DNA of 64,000 nucleotides from Rapidithrix thailandica (GCF_039710355.1 NZ_JBDKWZ010000014.1:1-64000), one strand, 5' to 3'. Positions 17,501-26,818 are shown, counted from the first letter of the stretch. The notes: generated by a model not told the origin, from the sequence alone. A program made the numbers and translations.

Positions 17501-20500
17501 TAAATCCGGGTAAATTACCGACTTCCCATTTCAAGGTATCTTGCACATCCGTTTCGGTAGCAGCCAGTTGCAATTGTAGTATGTCTCCTTCCGCAAGAGC
17601 AACATCCGGTACCGGCTCCAATACCGGTACATTGTTATCATTCACTGTCAGGGAGATTTCTTCCGAATCAAACCCTTCGTTTTCATCCTCCACTTGGATC
17701 GTGAAAGTATAAACACCTTCATCCGAGGCTTGTGGCTGAAGCTCCAAAAGGGCCGTTCCTTCGCCCGTAGCTTGTAAACTGGCAAAACCGGGCAGATTTT
17801 GTGCCGAAAAGGTTAAAAGCTCCCCGTCTTGGTCGCTAGCCGAAAGCGCAATTTGTTGAACCGTTCCGTATTTCACCGTGCGGTTTCCTATTTCAGCCAA
17901 TACCGGAAGGTTATTAAGCGTCTTCACCGAATCCTCATTGGAAGTAGTGTTCCCTCCTACCCCAATGGCTACTATTTTATAGAAATAAGTAACATTGGCA
18001 AAAAGCTCCTCGTCTTGGTACGCAGTGGCATTTGCCGCTGTAGTTGTTATCTTCTGATAATTCAGGTTATCATTGGTAGAACGGAAAATTTCAAACCCGC
18101 TTTCGTTCGTGCTTTTATCCTCCCAGTTTAACCGGATCGTAGTAGATGACAAGGCCGTTCCAATCAGATTTTCCGGAGCCAACGGTGCCGGAGGTAATTC
18201 CTCCGTAGTAGCACTGATGGCTACCGTCATACCGGACTCCCCATTGCTTCCAATGGCTTGAGCTTTATAATAATAGGTTGTTTCGGGAGCTAAGTCTCTA
18301 TCTTGATACTGCGTTTCATTGGCTTCTACAGTAGCTATAGCCAAATATGGCCCTTCCGGGTTCGTAGCGCGAAAAAGCTGAAAGCCACTTTCGTCATGAC
18401 TCTTGTCCTGCCAACTTAGGTTGATTTGTTGATAAGATATCACTTCAGTTGCCAGGTCAGAGGGCAAGGCCGGAGGGTCAGGCAAAGTAAACCCATCCCC
18501 CAAGACTTCATCCGGAATTACCTGTTTATAAATACCCGGACCTTTCCATTTCACGGTGAGTTCATCATCGCCACTTTTCTCAAAGAAAGTGACTTTAATC
18601 GCATAAAAACCTTTTGACAAATTGACTTTGCCATATTTTTCACTGGCAGCATGCAAGCCATCATTGTTTACGATCTGGGCGCCATCGATATATAATTTAC
18701 TGCCATCGTCCGAAGAAGTATAGAATGTATATTCTCCGGCCGTTTCAATACGGATAACACCTTCAAACCGAAAGGCATATTCGTTGTTTCGGTTTTTAGG
18801 AGATAAATCAAAATTGTCGATTTTCCCCGTTTTTACCGGGGTCAAATTGTCAAAATTCGGAAGTTTAGACCAAGTTCCTTCATAATACGAATAGAACAGT
18901 CCTGACAAGCCTGCCAGGGCTGTTACCTGATTACTGGCAGGAGAGATGTTTTCCGTAAAGTCCCTGGCTTTTACTACAAAATTGTATGTTTCCCCTTTTT
19001 TCAGGTTGTAAACGACTACGGATGTATTTTCAGTCACTACGGCTTTCAATCCGTTTTTATAGATATCGTATTTATAAATCCCTACATCATCCGAAGAAGG
19101 CTCCCAAGCTAAGGTCACACTGTTATCCGTGGTTCTTACCACTCTTAAATTTCCGGGAGTGGTCGGCACCTGAGTATCAGCAATAGTACTGGCAGTGGCT
19201 TCTTCCGAATTTGCAGAAGCTCCCTCCTCGTTCACAGCCCGTATGATATAATAATAATTTTTACCGGATTCCAACTGTGTATCCATAAACGAATAAACAT
19301 CCGCCTGAGTCAATGCCACAAAGGTATAGGCTTCACCGGAACGTTCGCTACGATAAATTTCAAAACCCGTTTCGTTATAGGTTGCATTCGGATTGTCACT
19401 CCAATTCAGTTCAATTTCCGTTTTCGAAACAGGTACGGCATTGAAGCCAATGGCAGGATCAGGCGCTCCGGTTCCGTGGGCATCAATCACTTTAAACGCT
19501 GGAGCATAATTACTCGAGCATCCGAACTTTTCCTTTACAGAGGCAATGTACTCACCCGGTTCGGATACTTGTAACAAACGGCCGGTGCCTATCACTGTGT
19601 TGGAGCCTGCTTTCTTCCATGTATAGGCCTCGTAACTTTCCAAATTGTCAGGGCCTTCCGGCAACTCCAATTGGGTATGATTCCGTCCGTCAGGGGAAGG
19701 AATCACCCGGCTGTATTGAGCGGATAACTGAATAGGTGGCGTCAGAGTTGCTTCTTTCCATTTCACTTCCACAGGAGCCGGTGACCAATAAGACCAAGCT
19801 CCCTTATGCATGACCCGTACATCATACATCCCGACTTCGGCCACTTGATAGGTATTGGCAGTTGCTCCGGGTATCACTATTCCGTTTTTTCGCCATTGAT
19901 ATGCTTCAAAGCCCGCATTTACGCCTAAAGTCAGCGTGATATTTTCACCGGGACAAAATTCTTTTTGTTCATACAGTGGCCAAGGGTTGACGCTATTGGC
20001 CCGGTTCATAAAAGGAAAAAAGTCAGCTTCGTTATAATGTTTATTCCATACCGAATGGCCTATATCTTCATACAAAGTATACTTGATATTGCCTCCGTAG
20101 TTTTGAATCAATTCGTATAAAGATGCACTGGCAGAGGGAGTGGGATTGGTGTCTTTTCCCCCTTGAGAATTCCAAATGGGTGTGAACTTTATCTTATGAA
20201 TGGTTGCGGCCGAACGATCCCCGGTCGTAGCACTCATAGGCAAGGCACTGGCCACTAATTTTGAATTAGCTATCAAAAAGCGCCATACGGCCTTTCCCCC
20301 GTTGGACAAACCGTGAATATTCACCCGGAAAGGGTCCACTTTTGCCTGTTCTGTTAAAAGCCCTATTAGCTCTTTTACTTCTTGTAACTCACTGTCCGAC
20401 CAACCGCCAAAAGACTGTGGATAAAGCACAAACCCGTTGAAAGTACCATCCTCTACGGCATTCCTATGTTTGCTCCATCCATGGGTAAGTTGTTTTTCAT

Positions 20501-20903
20501 TATCGTATAAATCCCCCGCTTCTCCCAAACCGTGAAACATGACAATGATGGGATATTGTTTTCCATCGTTGGCTTGCATGTCTATCCCTTTGGGAAATTT
20601 CAAACGGAAGCGCAGATTTTTATAAATATAAGCCTTGTAGACATCCGTATTCTTTGTAATCCGGGTCGTTCTTACCCATTTGCCTATCTGTCCGTATGCA
20701 GGCCTTACTGGTGGGTTATCCGGATCGTATTCAATCACCGGATCGTTAGGGTTCAAAACGGTACTTTGAATAGTAGCTGTTTTGTCAGTTCCTTGATAAT
20801 CAAGTTCCGGTTTAGTAAAGGAATCTACATTGTTTGCATTAACTTGCATGCAAAACATACATACATAGAGCAAACTAGTGAAAAGATGTATAAATGTTCT
20901 CAT
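14517..20903 (-). CDS. Giant secreted multidomain esterase with T9SS sorting domain
   Basis: 2128 residues. A signal peptide (1-23) is followed by an alpha/beta-hydrolase esterase domain at about 90-310, with oxyanion region MFHGLGEAG, nucleophile HGLSNGG (Ser200) and a candidate His in DIGHSVWNKH. Then come Ig-like segments, several fibronectin type III domains, a PA14 domain (about 665-815, GLFYSYYEGTWS to DELTVKWKGPG) and cadherin-like repeats (PVLAEIGNRTVKYG, PVLEPVPDVALAEGD). A roughly 170-residue module, recognised by PWNNL or GWNN and NNSG..PD.VLK.YY, occurs three times at about 1190-1360, 1550-1730 and 1825-2000. The last 80 residues (PNPFDTYLNLTVD to VIKLLKR) form a T9SS type A sorting domain, so the protein is exported across the outer membrane. 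It probably removes acyl groups from a polysaccharide bound by its accessory domains. Divergent from the SGNH esterase at 21199. Confidence 0.88.
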   Translation of the reverse strand: MRTFIHLFTSLLYVCMFCMQVNANNVDSFTKPELDYQGTDKTATIQSTVLNPNDPVIEYDPDNPPVRPAYGQIGKWVRTTRITKNTDVYKAYIYKNLRFRLKFPKGIDMQANDGKQYPIIVMFHGLGEAGDLYDNEKQLTHGWSKHRNAVEDGTFNGFVLYPQSFGGWSDSELQEVKELIGLLTEQAKVDPFRVNIHGLSNGGKAVWRFLIANSKLVASALPMSATTGDRSAATIHKIKFTPIWNSQGGKDTNPTPSASASLYELIQNYGGNIKYTLYEDIGHSVWNKHYNEADFFPFMNRANSVNPWPLYEQKEFCPGENITLTLGVNAGFEAYQWRKNGIVIPGATANTYQVAEVGMYDVRVMHKGAWSYWSPAPVEVKWKEATLTPPIQLSAQYSRVIPSPDGRNHTQLELPEGPDNLESYEAYTWKKAGSNTVIGTGRLLQVSEPGEYIASVKEKFGCSSNYAPAFKVIDAHGTGAPDPAIGFNAVPVSKTEIELNWSDNPNATYNETGFEIYRSERSGEAYTFVALTQADVYSFMDTQLESGKNYYYIIRAVNEEGASANSEEATASTIADTQVPTTPGNLRVVRTTDNSVTLAWEPSSDDVGIYKYDIYKNGLKAVVTENTSVVVYNLKKGETYNFVVKARDFTENISPASNQVTALAGLSGLFYSYYEGTWSKLPNFDNLTPVKTGKIDNFDLSPKNRNNEYAFRFEGVIRIETAGEYTFYTSSDDGSKLYIDGAQIVNNDGLHAASEKYGKVNLSKGFYAIKVTFFEKSGDDELTVKWKGPGIYKQVIPDEVLGDGFTLPDPPALPSDLATEVISYQQINLSWQDKSHDESGFQLFRATNPEGPYLAIATVEANETQYQDRDLAPETTYYYKAQAIGSNGESGMTVAISATTEELPPAPLAPENLIGTALSSTTIRLNWEDKSTNESGFEIFRSTNDNLNYQKITTTAANATAYQDEELFANVTYFYKIVAIGVGGNTTSNEDSVKTLNNLPVLAEIGNRTVKYGTVQQIALSASDQDGELLTFSAQNLPGFASLQATGEGTALLELQPQASDEGVYTFTIQVEDENEGFDSEEISLTVNDNNVPVLEPVPDVALAEGDILQLQLAATETDVQDTLKWEVGNLPGFISLTKIDHQNAVLGIQPGYVHAGTYPLTVKVTDSRGGVDVKSFTVIVTEKDPNVKVMVNFSHTTTAPSPWNNLNSVSSSSLLNDQGETTGITLDLQPTVWKAHLEGDVTGNNSGVYSDAVIKDYYYFGIFGAPERPSLNVSGLDVQRTYSFTFFASSKWTGVADNGTTEYTINGAKVALYTQNNRQNTVTIHNISPDANGQVQITLSKAEDGTAVGYLNALVIESAFDDGSSPAAPAAFAVEYANNQVEMQWKDVPFNETGFEIFRSQTENGPYTQIGTASANATSFADKNVNGNNTYFYKVRAFNANGLSAFSEVASVGIPANPPVITPLENIVVEANSSLTVPVSISSVPQGDVSLNVYSLPSFARFTDFNNGTGEITLMPGSEDIGWYYGLELTATDDYGSRSEWFDIEVKKEKLYAVNLNFTKNALAGTGWNNTAKAPQQNDLFANLTDETGNTTNVNVKFLTAWGGDYNQGATTGDNSGMVPDNVLKEYYWFGLNNTPQSVQFEISGLEIDKLYAFKFVASSVFRGNGISDNGETKYTIGEKSATVQVDGNTQAYALLSDIEPDVNGKVLVTVSKGSGAQAGYVNGMVIEAFDNPNASPGPAATKVTAYGTSRSTMQVDWVEVPQATSYYLYKATEADGPYHLDYVGSQTSYTDTGLSMGTHYFYKVETVYGTETSMSEVSVGTTLLNSVMINMNDDNQYNAPAPWNNLGILPGNGDAFNGLVDQDDYATGLELEFEQALTGANDWGMSTGNNSGVYPDKVLKSFFFMETDEVAKIVVRGLDQSMRYNFVFFNSIEMNFTVTTDFAIGNKTVVADATNNTTGTEAIRGVKPNENNEVIITITSPQNWSIFNAMIVEAYPYHQDGSEVTSIPNARMAFASPSSLSSNYASKVKIGDEVEKVLGNREIKAGPNPFDTYLNLTVDVEEATKEVYILMMDASGSIVYRSRVTLQTGEKEVTLDFSGKSLRKGLYLLKISDGNSIDKVIKLLKR

Positions 20904-21198
20904 TATCTTTGGGATTCAATAATCAGGGGAAAATACAATTTTTTATCCCACTGGTTTTTAAACAGTTAGTTTATTAGCCCCCAAAAGTATACTATTCCAA
21001 AGATTCCCGGGTTCTTACCTATCCATATGTAACAATTATTAACAAAGAGTTATATTTTCTTTTTTTTGGTACTTACAAAATTTTCTTTTGTAAAATCACT
21101 TTTTTATTGAACCTTTATAGGAAATTAAGTCCATTCGAAAGGCCCGTTTCAAAAATTACATTCTTAAAATTATACAATTACTATTCTCAATTGATTCT

Positions 21199-22299
21199 TT
21201 GAAAATGATACGTATCCACTTTGTTATTTTACTTTTTTTGATTAGTTACTCCCCTCTGTTTGCCCAAAAAGTACAGGAAGTACAATGGATAGATGCTATC
21301 GAATTAGGGGTAAAGGGCCAAGGTTGGAAAACCTTATTACACCCTTATGACAGGCTCCCTGAGCATGCCAAGGGAAAGGTAAGGACGAAAGTCTGGAACC
21401 TTTCGGAAAGCACGGCCGGGATGTACTTGCATTTTTACTCCAACAGTCCGCTTATAAAAGTAAAGTACCAACTTCGCTTTAACAACCACCTGCCACATCA
21501 AACGGATGTCAATACCAAAGGAGTGGATTTGTATATCAAAGAGGGCGAAACCTGGCAGTGGGCCGGGGCTTCCAAACCTTATTCCCAGGATGTAGAAACG
21601 ACTTTAATCGGGGACATCCCCACTCAATGGAGAGAATATAAATTATTTCTACCTTGCTATGACGGAATTGCTTTTTTAGAAATTGGTATCGAAAACGGAA
21701 CAGAAATAAAACCCTTTGATTCTTCTGAATATGCTTACCAACCGTTGGTTTTTTACGGAACCTCTATCATGCAGGGTTGCTGTGCCTCTCGTCCCGGCTT
21801 GATCTCCACCAACCGGATCAACCGCCAACTCCCGGCAGAAACCATCAACTTGGGTTTTTCGGGCAATGGCCGGATGGAAACGGAACTGGCCGAATTAATG
21901 GCAGAAATTCAGGCAAGTTGTTATATCGTAGATTGCTTGCCTAATTTAACTCCCGAACAGGTAAAAGAAAGAAGCCTGCCATTCGTCAAATATTTGCGAA
22001 AGCTAAAACCCAATGTACCGATTATTTTAGTGGGGGAGCCGGGGAGTCAACAAAAGTGGGTGAAAGACGAAGCGGCTATGGTTAATCAATTAAAAAACAA
22101 CTACCTGAGAGAAACTTTTACGAAGTTAAAACTGGAAGGGTACTCTCAATTGTATTATGTAAACGGAGAAGATTTGATCGGGACTGATCATGAAGCCACT
22201 GTGGATGCCATACATTATACGGACTTAGGGTACTCCCGTTACACGGAAAATATATTGCCTGTTATCCAAAAAGCATTGGATCAAAAATCAAGCAATTGA
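21199..22299 (+). CDS. Secreted SGNH/GDSL-type esterase, two-domain
   Basis: 366 residues with a signal peptide (about 1-22, ending SPLFAQ). The N-terminal part (25-175) is a beta domain like that found before GDSL_3-type lipases. The catalytic part has FYGTSIMQG (nucleophile Ser189), GFSGNG (block III Gly and Asn, 219-224) and VDAIHYTDLGY (Asp336 and His339). It should hydrolyse esters, probably acetyl groups on a glycan, in the periplasm or outside. The gene is divergent from the giant esterase with a shared 295-base promoter region, so both may serve one substrate. A strong hairpin follows about 215 bases downstream. Confidence 0.88.
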   Translation: MKMIRIHFVILLFLISYSPLFAQKVQEVQWIDAIELGVKGQGWKTLLHPYDRLPEHAKGKVRTKVWNLSESTAGMYLHFYSNSPLIKVKYQLRFNNHLPHQTDVNTKGVDLYIKEGETWQWAGASKPYSQDVETTLIGDIPTQWREYKLFLPCYDGIAFLEIGIENGTEIKPFDSSEYAYQPLVFYGTSIMQGCCASRPGLISTNRINRQLPAETINLGFSGNGRMETELAELMAEIQASCYIVDCLPNLTPEQVKERSLPFVKYLRKLKPNVPIILVGEPGSQQKWVKDEAAMVNQLKNNYLRETFTKLKLEGYSQLYYVNGEDLIGTDHEATVDAIHYTDLGYSRYTENILPVIQKALDQKSSN

Positions 22300-22513
22300 C
22301 CCGGAATCTGTCGTCTTATTTCCTTTTCCTTTATTGCATTAAACAGATATAAAGTATCTGCTTAACCTTTATTTTGAAATAACAAGGGGCATAAATAAAG
22401 AAGTGGGTTTTCAGGAATTATTCCCCTATTAGACGTAAATAGTAGGTTGACAATGTGTAAACTGCCATGGATTTTACCTGAATAATGGCGGTTCATTTAG
22501 GCTTTGAAAGAGT

Positions 22514-22554
22514 AAGGGCGTAGTACCAGCGACATTTTTCGGGTACTATGCCTT
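22514..22554 (+). terminator. Hairpin downstream of the SGNH esterase
   Basis: AAGGGCGTAGTACC pairs with GGTACTATGCCTT around a T-rich loop, followed by CGTTTT. Probable intrinsic terminator. A second hairpin, CATTTTCCC and GGGAAAATG, lies at 22593-22616. Confidence 0.55.
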
Positions 22555-22650
22555 CGTTTTAAGATGTTTTTTCAACTCCAACGGTTCAATACCATTTTCC
22601 CCATGTAGGGAAAATGCTTATTTTTATCTTATCATCTGGTTTGGGAAAAG

Positions 22651-22797
22651 TTAAGTCGCCATTGAACCACCGTATCGGAATTCTTCTACCGAACAGAGTC
22701 CTCCTCCTCTGCCCTCTTCTTCATTTACCAAATCCATCATAAACTCCAACCCTTCTCCATCAGGAGTATCATGATTTTTACTTTCCCACTGTTAATC
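22651..22797 (-). pseudogene. 3' fragment of an unrecognised gene
   Basis: An open frame with no start reads WESKNHDTPDGEGLEFMMDL and continues VNEEEGRGGGLCSVEEFRYG to a stop at 22651. It is acidic and glycine-rich. It is adjacent to a truncated copy of the 161-bp element, and the gene was probably disrupted there. The remaining parts of 22300-23322 hold no convincing gene; a 114-codon minus frame at 22950-23294 has no family features. Confidence 0.35.
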
Positions 22798-22839
22798 AAA
22801 AAAAATCTTACTGGCCCGGTCATTTCCAAATCCCCCCTT

Positions 22840-22976
22840 TTTTTTAAAATGTTTCAAAAAGGCCTCCTCTGTGTTCCTTTTTTCAACAATAGCGTTGGCT
22901 ATTCTCTTTAAAAAGTGCCTTGATGAGCCGGTTTTAATTCCATTTTCGGTCAAAAACGATACGTGTAAACCACTTC
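22840..22976 (+). mobile_element. MITE-like element, copy B, left end missing
   Basis: Matches copies A, C and D from AAAATGTTTCAAAAAGG to the right end CACTTC, but the left GAAGTGAATTAA end is replaced by unrelated sequence. Same internal hairpin. Truncated, so no target duplication can be read. Confidence 0.75.
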
Positions 22977-23322
22977 ATAGCAAAAATGCATTTCAATAAA
23001 GCTTTTCAACTTGTGCGGACATGAGATTTTATATAAATCGACATTCTCAATAAACCAACAGCTACTTATAGTTCCCATAGTCCATAGAAAATCGTTCTCT
23101 TTCATTTTCGTTGAAACGATTACTGTAGGGACGTTTTCTTCATCGTCTTTTGTCTTCCCTTTAGGGAAAACCCTTTTTAACTTAAAGGAACTGCTATGGT
23201 TTGTTTTAAAAAACGGGTTATGAGGAAAAAGTCTTTTTGATGGGAATCCATTTGCAACTCTTCTGTGTAATATCCAAATTGCAGAAAATTTCAACTACCA
23301 TCTTACATTATTTAGTCAAAAA

Positions 23323-24144
23323 ATGAAAAACGAAAAATTATTTAACCTGGAAGGAAAAGTAGCCATTGTCACCGGAGGATATGGGGTATTAGGAGGAAAG
23401 ATGGCAGAACATTTGGCTACGGAGGGCGTAAATGTGGCTATTTTGGGACGCAGTTCACAACAATTAGAAGAAAAGGTCAGTGCATTACAAGCAAAAGGAG
23501 CCGAAGCCATAGGTTTACAAGCCAGTGTATTGGATGAAGCGCAATTACAAGAAGCCCGACAAACCGTTTTGGACAAGTGGGGAAAATTGGATATCCTCTT
23601 AAACGCTGCCGGAGGAAACTTACCCGGAGCTACCATTGGTCCCGATCAAACCCTGTTTGATTTGTCATTTACAGACTTTCGAAAAGTAAGCGAACTGAAC
23701 CTGGACGGAACCGTACTGCCCAGCATCATTTTTGGGAAAGCCATGGCCGATCAGAAAAGTGGCGTGATTGTCAATATTTCGTCTATGGCTGCGATGCGTG
23801 CCATAACCCGGGTAGTAGGATATTCCGCTTCCAAAGCCGCTATTGATAATTTTACCCGTTGGATGGCACTGGAAATGGCGTCAAAATTCGGGGAAGGAAT
23901 CCGTGTCAATGCCATTGCCCCCGGATTTTTTATCGGTAACCAAAATCGCAGATTATTGACCAATGAAGACGGCAGCCTGACCCAAAGAGGTCAACAAATT
24001 ATTGACCACACTCCAATGGGTCGTTTTGGAGAAGCTGAGGAATTAAACGGTACCTTACAATGGTTGGTCAGCGATGCCTCTAAATTTGTAACGGGAACGG
24101 TCATTCCTGTCGATGGAGGTTTTAGTATTTACAGTGGGGTATAA
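23323..24144 (+). CDS. SDR oxidoreductase, D-mannonate oxidoreductase-like
   Basis: 273 residues, classical short-chain dehydrogenase: nucleotide motif TGGYGVLGG (17-25), NAAGG (about 92-96), catalytic Ser in NISSM, and YSASK (Tyr167, Lys171). The tail FVTGTVIPVDGGFSIYSGV and the AAGGNLPGAT segment resemble the SDR-type fructuronate reductase (D-mannonate oxidoreductase) and related uronate reductases of Bacteroidota. Such enzymes reduce keto-uronates in uronic-acid catabolism with NAD(P)H in the cytoplasm. No uronate isomerase or dehydratase lies beside it, so the substrate remains open. The nearby esterases could act on a uronic-acid-containing glycan. A 161-bp mobile element starts 28 bases downstream. 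Confidence 0.82.
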   Translation: MKNEKLFNLEGKVAIVTGGYGVLGGKMAEHLATEGVNVAILGRSSQQLEEKVSALQAKGAEAIGLQASVLDEAQLQEARQTVLDKWGKLDILLNAAGGNLPGATIGPDQTLFDLSFTDFRKVSELNLDGTVLPSIIFGKAMADQKSGVIVNISSMAAMRAITRVVGYSASKAAIDNFTRWMALEMASKFGEGIRVNAIAPGFFIGNQNRRLLTNEDGSLTQRGQQIIDHTPMGRFGEAEELNGTLQWLVSDASKFVTGTVIPVDGGFSIYSGV

Positions 24145-24171
24145 GTCCTGTTAAGTAACTATATATTCCTT

Positions 24172-24332
24172 AAAGTGAATTAACCTTTTTCTTTTTGCTA
24201 AAAAAGGTTTCAAAATCGCCTCCTCTGTGTTCCTTTTTGCCACAATAGCGTTGGCTATTCTCTTCAAAAAGTGCCTTGATGAGCCGATTTTGATTCCATC
24301 TTCGGTCAAAAACGATAAGTTGAAATCACTTC
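24172..24332 (+). mobile_element. 161-bp MITE-like element, copy C
   Basis: Full length with the first base changed (AAAGTG for GAAGTG). Right end AATCACTTC. Flanks are CTT and ATT, so the target duplication is not preserved here. It sits between the SDR gene and the end of the rep gene. Confidence 0.78.
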
Positions 24333-24392
24333 ATTGTGAAAGTGGTTTGATGTACAGAAGCTCAAACCACTTTTATTTTTCAATAAAATCAA

Positions 24393-24408
24393 CCCTTAAA
24401 ATGTCGTT
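24393..24408 (+). repeat. Solitary iteron-like word beyond the rep gene
   Basis: CCCTTAAAATGTCGTT matches the consensus of the array at 25551-26377, and the following GTTTA also matches several of those repeats. It lies just after the rep stop codon, about 1.2 kb from the main array. It may be a handcuffing or regulatory site, or chance. Confidence 0.4.
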
Positions 24409-24419
24409 GTTTACTCTCA

Positions 24420-25433
24420 CTAGCTCAAAGCCTCTTCGGCTGCCTTGAAAAAGCCTAATTTATACCTCTTGTCCAAAAGCTTAGCCGTATACCCGGCAAT
24501 CCCCCCTTTCACTTTTCCGTCTCTTTTGTCCATTTTTATTTCATTGATCAATTTCCAAATGCCGCTTTCTCCGTTCACTCCTACCCTTTCTACTACCCGG
24601 TTTACTTGCCACTCGTCCAACTGTAATTCCAAAAGCCGCTCGCGAAGCCTCTGTTCTTTGTCGTATTCCAACGACAGTTGTTGACCGCCTGTGTTTTGAG
24701 GTTCTTCTTCCAGGCTCAATTCATATACCTGTTCCCCTTCTACAGCGCCTTTCGACTCATTCTGATTGATATAAAATGTCAAATACGCAATCCTGCGCCC
24801 CTTCTTTTCTTCTTTAAAAGTAAAGCTAATGTCCGTCTTTTTAGCCAGTTCCTTTTGGGCTGTCAACAATACCCGTTTCTTGAAATCAAAATACCGGGAA
24901 TACAATGCATCCTGAATCCCTAACATCCCCCTCAACTGTTGTAGCTCAAACCTCCGCTTGCCTATCAAAGCATACTGCTTAAGTAATTCGTAAACCCGGA
25001 TGCTAAAAGAACTCTTCAGCCGTACAATGTTATGCAAAGGATACATGGTAAAATTTTTCTTCACCTCAAATAAAAACGGTTCGAGTTGCGGCTCAAAGGC
25101 AAACTTGATTTCACCGGATTTTTTAATGAGAGAAACCGCCCCCAACCAGTTACAAATAATCACCTCTTCGTCATTTTCCAAATGCAAGGGTTTACTCTTT
25201 AGCGAAGTCACAATTTCTTTAAAGGAAGTGTAAGCGTCCCCCCATTTCGTATCCGAGGTATTTAAGACCTCCATGATTTCATTGACATGGGTGGTGTATA
25301 CATGGCCTCTTTGGTGGGAAGGTTTGAGCATGGAAATGAACAACAACAAAACTTTTTGTTCCCGGGTACTCAACCTATATTTGGCCTCAATGACATTATT
25401 TGCCTTTACGACAGTTGCGGTATTCTTTTTCAT
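24420..25433 (-). CDS. Plasmid replication initiator, Rep_3 (RepB) family
   Basis: 337 residues. The N-terminal winged helix starts VVKANNVIEAKYRLSTREQKV, the classic Rep_3 entry, and the second has LKSSFSIRVYELLKQYALIGK and RRFELQQLRGMLGI; TFYINQ closes the core. These proteins bind iterons as monomers, open the origin and recruit the helicase, and repress themselves as dimers. The C-terminal 110 residues are charged and family-variable. The gene points away from a 1.4-kb region with some 18 iterons, the standard layout of iteron replicons. Divergent parA-parB lies beyond the array. This makes the window part of a plasmid or secondary chromosome. Confidence 0.93.
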   Translation of the reverse strand: MKKNTATVVKANNVIEAKYRLSTREQKVLLLFISMLKPSHQRGHVYTTHVNEIMEVLNTSDTKWGDAYTSFKEIVTSLKSKPLHLENDEEVIICNWLGAVSLIKKSGEIKFAFEPQLEPFLFEVKKNFTMYPLHNIVRLKSSFSIRVYELLKQYALIGKRRFELQQLRGMLGIQDALYSRYFDFKKRVLLTAQKELAKKTDISFTFKEEKKGRRIAYLTFYINQNESKGAVEGEQVYELSLEEEPQNTGGQQLSLEYDKEQRLRERLLELQLDEWQVNRVVERVGVNGESGIWKLINEIKMDKRDGKVKGGIAGYTAKLLDKRYKLGFFKAAEEALS

Positions 25434-25550
25434 TGGTTTACTTGCTAAAAAGCTTTGAGTATGATTTGAGCTCTTCTTTGTCCTGGTTCATCAAAAGAAA
25501 AATCGAATGAACAAATATAAGAAAATATTTTACAGAAAAACGACAGCGGT

Positions 25551-26377
25551 AAAAAAATGTCGCCTTCCCCGATAAATGTCGTTGTTTATCCCGGAAAAGG
25601 TCGTTTTATACCCGAAATTTGTCTACTTTACTACCCGAATCTTGTCGTTTTTTTCCCGAAAAATGTCTGAAATCGCCCTTCTTTTGTCGTCTTCATTAAC
25701 GGAAAATGTCGTTGTTTAGTCTTGTAATAGCATGGTTATCAGTTAGTTATAACCCCCTAAAAATAAGAAAAGATTAAAAAGATATAAACAGAATTAAAAA
25801 TCTGAGCTTTTATAAATTTATTTAAATTATTGATTATCAATTAGTAAAAGAATAATAACCTTATTACCCGGCATTTGTCGTCATTAATAATTCCCCTTTC
25901 CCGAATCTTGTCGTCTTATTGTAACAGGGATTAAATGTCTCTTTTCAAAAGGAAAAGTTTCCCGGATTTTGTCGCTATTTCTGTTAAATGGCAATAACAA
26001 TGTAAAAGTGAATACAATAGACACTTGTCCCGAATAATGTCGTTTTATTTACTTGCTCAATTGCCCTAATCTTGTCGCTTATAGAGGTTTTTTCTATAAA
26101 ACGGCTCAAAATACAGACAATCCGATCCCGGAAACTGTCGTCTTTTATCTGGAATAGATTCTACTTACATTTCCCGGAAATTATCGTTGTTAAATGTAAC
26201 TACTTGATCTCCAATTGATAAGCAAACTGCCCATGCTTCCCGAAAACTGTCGTTTTGATTTTTTCGCTCATTTTCCCCGTTTAAAGCACAGAAAAGAAGA
26301 AAATGAATCTTTTACCCGAAAATTGTCGCTATAAAAAAGAAGATAGCTCTGCCTGTCAGTTCCCGAAAACTGTCGTT
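25551..26377 (+). repeat. Iteron array of the replication origin
   Basis: About 18 direct repeats with consensus CCCGRAAAHTGTCGTT. Group one, about eight copies, runs 25551-25714 at a spacing near 22 bp (for example 25568, 25590, 25611, 25634, 25655). Group two, ten looser copies, is at 25867, 25900, 25961, 26029, 26065, 26127, 26173, 26239, 26315 and 26362. All face the same way. An AT-rich gap separates the groups. Such arrays are the Rep_3 binding sites at plasmid origins and set copy number and incompatibility. Copies differ at the middle positions; the three near 26239-26377 are closest to the consensus. Confidence 0.9.
25755..25866. other. AT-rich segment, probable DNA unwinding region of the origin
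   Basis: About 110 bases almost without G or C (AAAAATAAGAAAAGATT, TATAAATTTATTTAAATTA) lying between the two iteron groups. A short inverted repeat GGTTAT/ATAACC is just before it. This is the expected place for initial melting. No certain DnaA box is seen. Confidence 0.6.
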
Positions 26378-26404
26378 TTACTTTTTCGCCCATAAAAGAC
26401 CATA

Positions 26405-26567
26405 AGCGCATGTTTAAAATTCGTTGTGGGGCTATCCACTGGGGCTATTTTGAAAGGGTAGCCCTTTGATGATGAAAGTTTTCAGTGTAGGATTCTCAAA
26501 ATGATAGACTGAGGTTATTGAAATGGGAATTTGTAGCCCAAAAAGTAAAATTTAAACATACTCTAAA
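26405..26567 (+). mobile_element. Second MITE-like family, about 160-bp copy
   Basis: Begins GCATGTTTAAAATTCGTTG and ends AGTAAAATTTAAACATACTCT, so the ends are inverted repeats of about 15 bases. Related sequence at 37072-37166 shares both ends and the inner GAAATGGGAATTT. The last 30 bases recur at 63929-63960. No coding capacity. It lies between the origin and parA. Confidence 0.6.
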
Positions 26568-26818
26568 AACTTTTGCTACTTGTAGCGAAGTGTAGTAGGT
26601 TTTGATTTTTAGAGAAAGATTTTTAAAATAAAGGATGAAAGTAATTGCCGTCCGGTAAGGTTTTGAGAGTATATTCCCCTACTCTATGAAGCGTAAAACA
26701 CCTGGAATGAATTGTTTTTAATGCAATACGTTTTCGCAATCCTGATAACTTTTTTGTCTGCGATGCGCTGCTTTTTGAGATAAATTTTACGGGATTGTAT
26801 TTTTTTTGGAATAATTTA

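Noticed and set aside
22950..23294. 114-residue minus-strand open frame
   Set aside because: Overlaps another open frame on the plus strand, includes the end of a mobile element, has no family features and low-complexity composition. Treated as non-coding.
25551..26377. CRISPR-like array of short repeats
   Set aside because: Repeats are only about 16-20 bp, spacing is irregular, spacers are not of constant length, there are no cas genes, and the array lies beside a Rep_3 initiator: iterons.
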